From assembly GCA_003427395.1 (NCBI GenBank), contig BFEA01000007.1, positions 6,026,163 to 6,052,116 on the forward strand: a DNA stretch of 25,954 bases, in the 5' to 3' direction. Below the pieces are notes generated by a model. It saw only the letters and a program-made list of their open reading frames with translations. It was not told the DNA's origin and ran no database searches. Source of the DNA: Chara braunii. Taxonomy: Eukaryota > Streptophyta > Charophyceae > Charales > Characeae. Within the stretch, counting starts at the first letter, position 1. Each line of letters opens with the position of its first letter. Made by a program: the position numbers and the translations under genes. Shown here piece after piece: positions 1 to 6,604 of this stretch.

Positions 1-379
1 AAAGAGAAAATAAGTAAAAAGAAAATTCGAAGTTGGGGGGGGGGGGATGGAAAAGTGATGAAGAAGGAGAGAAATAGGTGAGAAGAAAAAAAAAAAGTAA
101 AGTGTGAGATGGGAGAAATAGTGGGGTTGTGGTTGGGGGAGGGAAGAGGGAGAGGAGGGTGGTAGAATAGGATAGATGGATACAGAAAATGTAGAGAGAG
201 GTAGATGAGAAAAGTGGGAGATGATGAGTGTGGAGGAGAGGAGAGAAAAAGGTTGTGGAAGATGAGTGGAGAGGAGGGTGGGAGTAGGGAGTAGTGGTAG
301 GGGGAGAAAAGATGATTAGATGATGGGGGGAGGAGAGAAAAGGGGTTAGGGGAAAGTAGGTTAGTGGGTAGGAAGGTGA
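1..379 (+). repeat. C-depleted purine-rich low-complexity tract
   Basis: Nearly 380 bases of G, A and some T with only about two C residues. It contains a long G run near the start and mixed GGA/GAGA text. Composition turns abruptly normal near 380. No reading frame has protein-like content. It may be simple-sequence expansion inside an LTR or intergenic DNA. The window edge hides its left end. Confidence 0.85.
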
Positions 380-625
380 TACCAAGCTCTTGGGTGACCA
401 AAAGTAAAGCACTACCAAGATCCACAGGATCTTCGCCTTCAAGATGTTGCTGGACTGATGCCACTGCAATAAAAAAATCTGGGGTGGGATGAGATCTTGA
501 TCAGCCACCCAGATGTCACTGTAGTGCAGCCCCCTAGCCAGGGGGGTCTTCAATCTTAAGCAAGCTGCCACGTGGCACATTTGGAGATGGTCACAGGCAA
601 AGAGAGGGGAGGTAGATGACAAACA

Positions 626-674
626 CTCTTTTGCCAATAACTTTTCACCTGCTGGGTGAAATTTGGCAAAAGAG
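626..674. other. nested hairpin
   Basis: Outer arms 626-637 and 663-674 are a perfect 12-base inverted repeat (CTCTTTTGCCAA / TTGGCAAAAGAG). Inside them a second perfect 7-base pair (643-649 and 655-661) closes on a 5-base loop, giving about 19 paired bases with one asymmetric bulge. A second hairpin follows two bases later. Confidence 0.8.
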
Positions 675-676
675 GA

Positions 677-713
677 CTCGTTGGAAAGATTTTTGAAAGA
701 TGCTTCCAACGAG
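677..713. other. hairpin adjoining the previous one
   Basis: Perfect 10-base arms CTCGTTGGAA (677-686) and TTCCAACGAG (704-713) around a 17-base loop. The left arm recurs exactly at 868-877, with a shorter partner at 895-901 and a small CTCGTCGAG palindrome (882-890) in its loop. The unit has therefore been duplicated about 190 bases downstream. Confidence 0.8.
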
Positions 714-1282
714 ATATGGCGCGGCACCAACCGTTGTCTGCAGTAATAGTGCTCCTTGAAAAACGAGCGTGCGCGGTTTCGTAGCTTAAGAAAAAAAAGA
801 AAAAAAAATCACGATTTTTGAACGATTGCAGCTCTTGAACCCATGCATAGAATTTAGCAATCTATAGCTCGTTGGAAGCGTCTCGTCGAGAGATTTCCAA
901 CCGTGTGGAAAAGTGACGATTAAAAATGTGCACCGGTGTCATCTGGGGGCGAAAGTACCAAGTTTTTTTTTTTTTTTTTTGCTCACGCCATATAGCAAAT
1001 GGTGGAGGGAGGTGAGGGGAGCAGGGAGGAAAGCCTGCTTTGATACGAGTGTGCCGGACCCGCAGGGATGGCGGTCCGATAGGATCGAGACGAAGAAGTA
1101 CGGGAAGGAGGAAGTGGAGATGGAGCTGGAAGAGACAGCGCAGCTCTGATGCAGACTCAACACCGCACGTACTCCAGCAAGTGCAAAAAATGATGAATGA
1201 CGAAAAACAGACAACAGTTCGGGTATACCCCTAGCGGACTGACTAACTGAACTAGATTGGCCTGGTACCGACAGTGGTACTG

Positions 1283-1402
1283 GGCAGGACTGGAATAGCA
1301 CAAAGCCTGTGGGGTCAGGCCATGGCCTGGTCCCACAGACCGAACTGGCAAATAGCCAAATATGCCCTAGTTGTAGGCCAGGGCAGATGGAGGCCCGCTG
1401 CA
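1283..1402 (-). repeat. dispersed repeat A (possible start of minus-strand 3' LTR)
   Basis: About 120 bases closely matching 11794-11924 in the same orientation, with a common block around GCAAATAGCCAAATA and a common end at TGCA (1402 and 11924). Read on the minus strand both copies begin TGCAGCGGGCC, as an LTR would begin with TG. This copy starts about 35 bases after the stop of the protease ORF of element M, where a 3' LTR would be expected. Similarity fades beyond 1283, which argues against a simple full-length LTR pair. Confidence 0.6.
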
Positions 1403-1436
1403 TTAGCTGACCTTTACTCTGCAGGGAAATTTTGTG

Positions 1437-2381
1437 TCATTTATCAAATTCATTCACGGTCTTCGGTATGACCCTGCTCCCGTCAGACCCATCTATGGTG
1501 GTTGTCTGACTTTCATCCCGCTTGTTCTTGGTGGTGGCGTTGACATGTGTCAGCCATGTCCTCCCAAGGATTGAATAATGTTCCACTGTGAAGACTGGCA
1601 CCGTGGCCTCGACTCCAGCAACTATGACCTTGGCCTTATGGCACACCCCAAGTGTCGGCTGCCTCAGCTTGTTGACCGATATCATAGTCATATCGACACT
1701 CATGTCCACCTCTAGCCCAAGCTTTCGTGCTACCTTGTCTTCACAAATGGTATACTCGGAGCCGCCATCCACTATTGCCTCCATCCTAATCCCATTTACG
1801 GTGATGTTTAACTTCTCACTACCAATGACGTAAATGTATTCGCCCTCGCCTCGAACGGATTCTTCTTCCTTCCCTTTCTCAGCTATAAAGGTAGAGGTTT
1901 TTGCCTCCATCTTTGGGTCCCCAGAGATCGTCGTCTCTGCCAGTGGTACCTTAACTTTCTTCATCATTCCTATCAATTCATCTCTCGCCGGCCCACAGCC
2001 GGTTATAAATTCCTTGAGGGTAATAGGGATGGGCATGTCCATTGCCCTTCTCAATGGCTCCCTCTGGTCGACCTCATCCAACGAGTTTTTTAGTTGAAAC
2101 ATTTTGGCTCCTCTTTTCCTAGGGGACTGGGGTGACTTGGGTGACTCTACTTGCTCATCCATCATCGGCTGATCCAGGTCCTCTTTCCTCCTGCTACTCG
2201 ATTGTCTCACCCCTTGGGTGCATGTGTAAGCCTCGCTATCGCTCGTTGTTTCCTCAAACTTAATGGAGGAAACCCCCATCCTTTGACTCTCCGGCGGTTC
2301 ACCTAACTCGTCTTCAAAAGTCACTCGGGAAACTTTTGTCGCCGTCGGCACCTGCACCTGTTTCCCCTTCGCTTCATTCAT
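1437..2381 (-). CDS. retroelement aspartic protease (retropepsin-like)
   Basis: A frame of 314 residues. Residues 1-170 are charged and Ser/Lys-rich, probably a Gag-Pro linker. Residues 180-290 form the retropepsin-like domain: the active-site loop is D205-G-G-S within IVDGGSEYTI, and the hydrophobic ILGRTWL motif (271-277) is the usual C-terminal landmark. The enzyme would work as a dimer and cleave the Gag polyprotein during particle maturation. Position 2 of the active site is Gly rather than the common Thr or Ser. It lies in a different frame from the nucleocapsid just upstream; its ATG (2381) overlaps a stop of that frame. The frame ends 36 residues after ILGRTWL with no trace of reverse transcriptase, so pol is missing here. 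Confidence 0.8.
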   Translation of the reverse strand: MNEAKGKQVQVPTATKVSRVTFEDELGEPPESQRMGVSSIKFEETTSDSEAYTCTQGVRQSSSRRKEDLDQPMMDEQVESPKSPQSPRKRGAKMFQLKNSLDEVDQREPLRRAMDMPIPITLKEFITGCGPARDELIGMMKKVKVPLAETTISGDPKMEAKTSTFIAEKGKEEESVRGEGEYIYVIGSEKLNITVNGIRMEAIVDGGSEYTICEDKVARKLGLEVDMSVDMTMISVNKLRQPTLGVCHKAKVIVAGVEATVPVFTVEHYSILGRTWLTHVNATTKNKRDESQTTTIDGSDGSRVIPKTVNEFDK

Positions 2382-2410
2382 TCTCCGCCTTCAAATATCC
2401 ACGTTGATTT

Positions 2411-2800
2411 TCATCGAGGGTAAGAAAGGCACATGTTTCCCTTCACCAACCTTAATTTGATGATACCTCCCTTAACCGCATCTAGTATTGTCTGGCAATC
2501 CCTCTTTCCGTGGTCCTCGTCTCCACAGTACACACATGCCTTATCATTCCAGGTTTGTCTTGGACTGGGATCTCCTTTCTCTCGACCCTCTGGTCGCGGA
2601 GCGGCCTGAATAAGAGGTTCCTCTTTTTTCAGGCTATTATTTTGTAGCTTTTTCATTGCCGCTTTTAAAGCTTCGATCTCCTTTGTCATTTCCTCCTCAC
2701 GTCTTTCGGGTTTCCTGGCTTCTATCTCGTCCCTGGCCTTCCACCTGCTATCTTTGGTGTTGGACCATTTGGACGTCTCCCACTCTCCATCGTTCTTCTT
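2411..2800 (-). CDS. Gag nucleocapsid portion with CCHC zinc knuckle
   Basis: This continues the Gag frame after a single in-frame TGA (2803-2801). The stretch from 2800 to 2690 is open and rich in Lys, Glu and Arg. From the ATG at 2689 come 92 residues with a predicted helical start and a zinc knuckle C52-X2-C55-X4-H60-X4-C65 (2495-2536). CCHC knuckles in Gag bind and package the element's RNA. The frame stops at TGA 2413-2411 and, after ten more codons, at a second TGA that overlaps the protease ATG. Since frame and content match Gag on both sides of the 2801 stop, I read this as the C-terminal part of Gag broken by one point change. Stop readthrough cannot be excluded. Confidence 0.75.
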   Translation of the reverse strand, partial: KKNDGEWETSKWSNTKDSRWKARDEIEARKPERREEEMTKEIEALKAAMKKLQNNSLKKEEPLIQAAPRPEGREKGDPSPRQTWNDKACVYCGDEDHGKRDCQTILDAVKGGIIKLRLVKGNMCLSYPR

Positions 2801-3796
2801 TCAATCTCCTCGGCTTCTCTTCCTCCATTCGCCATTGCCCCTCGTGGATTCTCCTTTTCTAGGGAAATTCGTATTAGTATCTCTACCTTCGACCTTAGGT
2901 ATCCTATCTTCAGATTGAAGCCTTCCTCCATCTCTTCCCGTTGCCACTCCTTTCCTCGGGTTATCAAGAACTCTCGGGATATGAGCCTTTGTACTTTGCC
3001 CCTCTGTGTCGTGGGCCATGACTCTGACTTGAGCAAACGTCACACCCTTAGAGGGAAGGTCCTGCACAATTGTATCTCGCTTCTCTTGTGGTAAGGATCC
3101 TCGGAATATCCCGCACCTTTCTAGTTCTCTCATGAATCCCCCTTCCGCCAGTGGGTTAGAGGTCTTTTCGTATCTCCTCGCAAACGCTACCAGACTCTCC
3201 TCTTCTTCTTTCTTCATCTTCTTTAGGTCTTCTACCGAATAAGAAATCTCGTCACAAGCGAAGATCCTGGTAACCCTCTCTTTGAATGTCAACCACTTAC
3301 CATCGTCCGGAATGACGCTTCTTACCTCTCTGTCTATTTTTAGAGCTGTATGGTGAAGGAAATTCGCGATCATCTCTTGGTCGGTCAATTCGCCCCTTAT
3401 CCCATTAACCTCCCAATCATCCAGGAATCTGGAGACGTTTTTTTTCGTGAAGATAGTTTGAATCCCGGTCAATGCCGGTGGTTGATACACAGACCCGAAA
3501 AAGGGGGGCACATAAGACCCGAAGGCGTATGTCATAGTGTAAGGGCTTCTCCTGTAAGATTCTCCAGGAACTTCACGCCACGAGTTCCTGACTCCCGGAT
3601 CAGCAAACCTTGTCGCTCTAGGCCTAGTGAAAACCTCCTTCCTCCAACTCTCCCCTTTTACATGCCGCTCTTCTAGTTCCTTCGCCCGAGCTTCCAATTC
3701 TCTTAGCGTCTTTCTAAGCTTTTTTGCGTCGCTTATTGATTCTTGCGTCTTGACGTCGGCTCCTAACAAAGTCAGATAAGCTCCCTCGGCGTCCAT
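2801..3796 (-). CDS. Gag capsid protein
   Basis: 331 residues to the first stop. Residues 1-60 are a charged, likely coiled-coil segment. Residues 70-120 are Tyr/Pro/Phe-rich. Residues about 120-265 match the retrotransposon Gag pattern: a helical block with a conserved Trp (DGKWLTFKERVTRIF), a segment resembling the usual small-hydrophobic, Phe-x-x-x-[FY] core (ESLVAFARRYEK), then a helix leading to GIFRGSLPQEKRDTIV. The tail is basic. Gag assembles the cytoplasmic particle in which reverse transcription occurs. Upstream ORF f is in the same frame, separated by one TAA and three codons; the nucleocapsid follows in frame after one TGA. The complete Gag may therefore have been f, capsid and nucleocapsid in one polyprotein. 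Confidence 0.75.
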   Translation of the reverse strand: MDAEGAYLTLLGADVKTQESISDAKKLRKTLRELEARAKELEERHVKGESWRKEVFTRPRATRFADPGVRNSWREVPGESYRRSPYTMTYAFGSYVPPFFGSVYQPPALTGIQTIFTKKNVSRFLDDWEVNGIRGELTDQEMIANFLHHTALKIDREVRSVIPDDGKWLTFKERVTRIFACDEISYSVEDLKKMKKEEEESLVAFARRYEKTSNPLAEGGFMRELERCGIFRGSLPQEKRDTIVQDLPSKGVTFAQVRVMAHDTEGQSTKAHIPRVLDNPRKGVATGRDGGRLQSEDRIPKVEGRDTNTNFPRKGESTRGNGEWRKRSRGD

Positions 3797-3805
3797 CCTT
3801 CTCTT

Positions 3806-4315
3806 TTATTCCTCTAATAGTCTACTCAAAGTTGTTGAAACTCTCTCTATCGAGCTTTCCAGAACCTCCTGAAATGCTTCAAAGTCCTCCTCCCTCCCTT
3901 CAGCTCTAATAACCATGGCGGTAGACAGGGCTGCTTGCGAATAGCGAGAGTTAGCTTCTAGAGTTCTCAGGGAGACTCCGTCGACCACCACCTTAGAAAA
4001 CTCTCCCAACTCCTTCACGTCTTCTCTTAACTTTTCTTTGGACGCGGTTATGGTCTCCCTCCACGTTCGGAAGATCGTCTCTTCCTCGAATGGCGTAGTT
4101 TGAATCTTAAGTCTCACCAAAAGAAGTTCGCCTGCCGCTTTCCAGATCGCGCACTTCCTGGCCTCTATTGCTGCTTTCTTAAAGCACTCTGCTTCGTCGT
4201 TTTGATCCAACCGCTCCTCATGTACTGCCTCTACCCTAACTCGTACCAGTGATTCTTCTATCTCAGCTCGCGCGCTCAATTGGTACTTTCTCCCTCCTAA
4301 CTCGTCCATAGCCAT
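3806..4315 (-). CDS. ORF f: helical protein fused in frame to Gag (probable Gag N-terminal region)
   Basis: 169 residues from a true ATG (4315), almost wholly charged and Ala/Leu/Glu-rich, with predicted long helices and no membrane segment. It shows no domain I recognise. Its stop (TAA 3808-3806) is followed in the same frame by three codons and the Gag ATG, so f and Gag are one reading frame split by a single stop. That suits a matrix-like N-terminal part of Gag. Upstream of 4315 the frame is decayed but still reads protein-like in one frame (see 4316-4567). Whether the TAA is a mutation or a real boundary cannot be told from one copy. Confidence 0.6.
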   Translation of the reverse strand: MAMDELGGRKYQLSARAEIEESLVRVRVEAVHEERLDQNDEAECFKKAAIEARKCAIWKAAGELLLVRLKIQTTPFEEETIFRTWRETITASKEKLREDVKELGEFSKVVVDGVSLRTLEANSRYSQAALSTAMVIRAEGREEDFEAFQEVLESSIERVSTTLSRLLEE

Positions 4316-4567
4316 TTCTCTTCCCGACTACTTCACCACAAATCTCTCCCACTCGTCAAGCCAAGAAATCGTTCCTCCAACTTACTATCATCTCCTTTTC
4401 TTCCTTATAAATAACCACAAGCGTCCCAACCTTCCTTTAAAGCGCAACTAGTCCTGGTTCGTCGGTTGAGTTTCACCACTCCTGGTACATTCCCAATAAC
4501 TCCTCCATCTTACACACGGGATCCAGAAACTGCTCCACGAACGAGTTAATTTTCGCATCACTCCCTC
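4316..4567 (-). pseudogene. decayed coding stretch between ORF e and ORF f
   Basis: No frame is fully open, but one minus-strand frame gives protein-like text for most of the length, with stops at only three places. It starts with residues such as DAKINSFVEQF and continues with KVGTLVVIYKEEKEM. Its charged helical character resembles ORF f, so it may be an eroded N-terminal extension of f. No function can be assigned. Confidence 0.4.
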
Positions 4568-4828
4568 TTACACGCGGGATCGTGCTTCCTGGACGGTCTC
4601 GTGTTTCAGCCATCCTTCTGACTGCACTATCACGTCATAAGTTATATGTCTTTCCGTTACTACTAAGGCAAAAAATTTAGGTCGTTCCCGCTCAATTGCT
4701 TCTTCGGCTAGATGCCTACAATTTCGTTCATCCAGGGATCTCGTTGATCTGATTCGAATAATCGACGTTATCCTTCCTGCAAAAGACACCCCATTCACTT
4801 CCTCTTCTTCGCTCACCACCCCCGGCAT
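4568..4828 (-). pseudogene. ORF e: fragment of the recurring cassette domain
   Basis: 86 residues from an ATG at 4828. Residues 13-30 (VSFAGRITSIIRIRS) line up with FAGGTVKDLRVYL of the plus-strand copy at 20519-20932. The helical middle (EEAIERERPKF) aligns with its AARYVEWKAERLQ, and the end (YDVIVQSEGWL) with its YHLTDGSSWGDL. By this reading e is a member of the cassette domain family and the closest counterpart of the 20519 frame. Just upstream, another frame beginning at ATG 4898 gives charged protein-like sequence for some 26 codons, so a frameshift probably separates the true N-terminus. Similarity was judged by eye and is weak per residue. Confidence 0.45.
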
Positions 4829-4904
4829 CCTTCTCCGTCACGGTTGACCTCTTACTCGCCGCCTCACTCCTTTTAACTCTTTGCACAAATTCAATCATCG
4901 TTTC

Positions 4905-5333
4905 TCATCCATTCCTTTGTAGCGATGTCAAGCTTGGCTGGGCTTTCAGTATTCCTATGAAAGGCATAACATCCGTGTTCCAAACGTTGGTTTCACCCTC
5001 CGTTTCCAATCTCATTTTCTCTTCTAAAAGGATGTCAACCGCTCGCTTCCAGCAACTACCATACTATCGTTCCCTTTATCTAACTTTCAGAACGTTGATC
5101 CGTGTATTGTACTCGCCGAGGTCAAGAAAGGAAAACGTTAATACGCAGAGACTATCGTGTTCAAAACCAAGTTCTTTCAGGGCCTCATATCTAGCAATCA
5201 CATAAGGAAATGTTACTTCCTTATAAGACAATGAGTTTAAGGAGTCTAAAAGTCGCTTGGTCTCTTTCTTACTTAACATTCCCGCTCGCCTCCCTCGTGG
5301 GAACCAGGGTCGCAAAAGAAGAACCTCGCTCAT
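4905..5333 (-). pseudogene. ORF d: cassette-domain copy broken by two stops
   Basis: The intact part (5076-5333) gives 85 residues from an ATG. Its end, TFPYVIARYEAL followed by LTFSFLDLGEYNTRI, closely resembles ORF b (FPYVVENYTAI, then LVTRFIETGEYDIEF). After TAA (5078-5076) and a nearby TAG the same frame stays open to 4905. There it gives a Trp-containing helical stretch (YGSCWKRAVDILLEEK) that sits where ORF b has its W-x-x-A-x-x-Y-x-x-K helix. Two point changes in an otherwise continuous frame suggest a recently broken gene. Function is unknown. Confidence 0.55.
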
Positions 5334-5566
5334 CGGAGCCTCCGTTCTTTCACAATTTAATTTTTTACGGCCCTCAAGATACCTAACAACCTTCCTCTGT
5401 CGTCTATAATCTCGTGCTCACCCTCTATCCCAAACAAGCCTGTGTCGAGATACAACTCGCCTTCTTGCTCATCCAGACAGGCGGCTCCTCTTCTTATTTC
5501 AATCCTCCTGGTTCTTGAGCACCTTATCCTCCTACAAATCGAAGTTCCTAACGTACATAGATCTTC

Positions 5567-6065
5567 TCATGTCCATGTTCTCAAAAGTCGGTACAGATCA
5601 TCGGATATTCTCTTATCAAGATCTCGCCTCAACCCTTCCCAAATTATATTTCCACTTTTTGGTCTATAGTTCCCTCCTTTGGCCATTGGCGGTCCTGTAG
5701 CACAAGATGAACTCGATCACTACTTCTTGTTTCCCATCCCTTAATGCTTCATAAGGAACCGATGGCTTCGGCAGTCGCTCAAAGGTCATTATCTTTGTAC
5801 TTCTTTCTATTGGTAAATAAATTCGCATGTTGCGCACCCTTGTTCCGAGAAATCGCACGGTCATCACATAAAGGCGTACTTGTTCCCACCCGCTATCGAC
5901 CGACTCGTACGCCTCAAATTCGTACGAAATCGGTTTTTTTTTTCGTAATGAACTTAGTGATGCACAAACGACCTCAGACCTTTCTCTCGGTGGTCTATTT
6001 CCTGCAAGAAACCTGTCCCTCCTTTCCTCCAACTCCTCATTCGAGATAGATCTCTCCCCACTCAT
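5567..6065 (-). CDS. ORF c: unknown protein with cassette domain(s)
   Basis: 133 residues from ATG 6065 to TAG 5664. The start (SISNEELEERRDRFLAGN) is matched by ISAEEIQHRRLKFGRG in the plus-strand piece at 22336, at the same place relative to ORF b. Residues 45-85 (ISYEFEAYES, then VRFLGTRVRNMRIYLP) are the front half of the cassette domain, and residues 100-130 (VPYEALRDGKQEVVIEFI) resemble the plus-strand frame at 19506. Past the stop, a one-base frame change restores family-like sequence (GNIIWEGLRRDLDKR) down to 5567. The C-terminus has probably been lost to a frameshift. It lies in the same frame as ORF b, separated by TAA GTA. Role unknown; no signal peptide or membrane segment is seen. 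Confidence 0.55.
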
Positions 6066-6068
6066 TAC

Positions 6069-6545
6069 TTACCTTCCCCAACATCTCGCCTTGAACACCC
6101 TATTTATCATGGGCTCCCAGTTGCTCCCATCCAGGTAACTGCCCGGAATAGGCGGGCTAGGGATCACGTTGTATTCCCTTGGTCTTATATCTAGATTAAC
6201 TATTTTCCCTTCCTTGTCCAGCCTTTTCTTATAGGCGTAGGCTATTGTTTCAGCCCAATTCCGGCATCCCCACAGCGCCCCTAACAGTCTCCTTCCTCTC
6301 CGGTTGTAAAATTCTATGTCGTACTCGCCTGTTTCTATGAATCTAGTCACCAATTTGTAAATCGTCTCCTTTAATTTCACGTTCACGATTGCAGTGTAGT
6401 TCTCAACTACATAAGGAAAAGATTCCCCCAAGGTGAAAGGAGTCCAATCTTTCAATAAAGCCCCTATGGCCGGATCGCTGGATGATGGCAACCCCCAATT
6501 CACTCCTTCCACCCAAACAAGCCTATCCAACAGAAGATCGGTCAT
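6069..6545 (-). CDS. ORF b: best-preserved copy of the cassette domain
   Basis: 158 residues from an ATG. It holds the whole domain (about residues 40-150) in order: an aromatic start (SFPYVVENY); a beta-like core with Phe-x-x-x-Gly (LVTRFIETGEYDIEFYNRRG); a helix with Trp, Ala and Tyr (RNWAETIAYAYKKRLDKEG); and a Pro-rich end leading to Asp-Gly-Ser-Asn-Trp (PSPPIPGSYLDGSNW). All four blocks recur at 20519-20932 and 21762-22325. I do not recognise the fold; nothing points to an enzyme, and a structural or nucleic-acid-binding role is only a guess. The frame runs on through TAA into ORF c, and that stop lies inside a perfect splice-donor-like AAGGTAAGT (6075-6067). Confidence 0.6.
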   Translation of the reverse strand: MTDLLLDRLVWVEGVNWGLPSSSDPAIGALLKDWTPFTLGESFPYVVENYTAIVNVKLKETIYKLVTRFIETGEYDIEFYNRRGRRLLGALWGCRNWAETIAYAYKKRLDKEGKIVNLDIRPREYNVIPSPPIPGSYLDGSNWEPMINRVFKARCWGR

Positions 6546-6604
6546 TCCTAAGGTTCAAACTTACCCTATTCCCAACGTTGGGTTATCTTTCAATCTCAAC
6601 CCCT

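Larger units (their letters stand above)
380..1282. other. non-coding stretch with hairpins and a T run
   Basis: No convincing gene. Frames here are short and cross a run of about 20 T residues near 963-981. A short perfect inverted repeat lies at 417-433 (7-base arms, 3-base loop). Larger hairpins are listed separately. If repeat A marks the start of a minus-strand 3' LTR, this stretch would be LTR interior. Confidence 0.6.

Noticed and set aside
939-1403. 154-codon minus-strand frame just after the protease
   Set aside because: It begins in repeat A, ends through the T run as a Lys string, and contains no reverse transcriptase or other pol motif.
2382-2413. Programmed frameshift between nucleocapsid and protease
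   Set aside because: No clear slippery heptamer was seen, and two stops plus an overlapping ATG fit decay or restart equally well.
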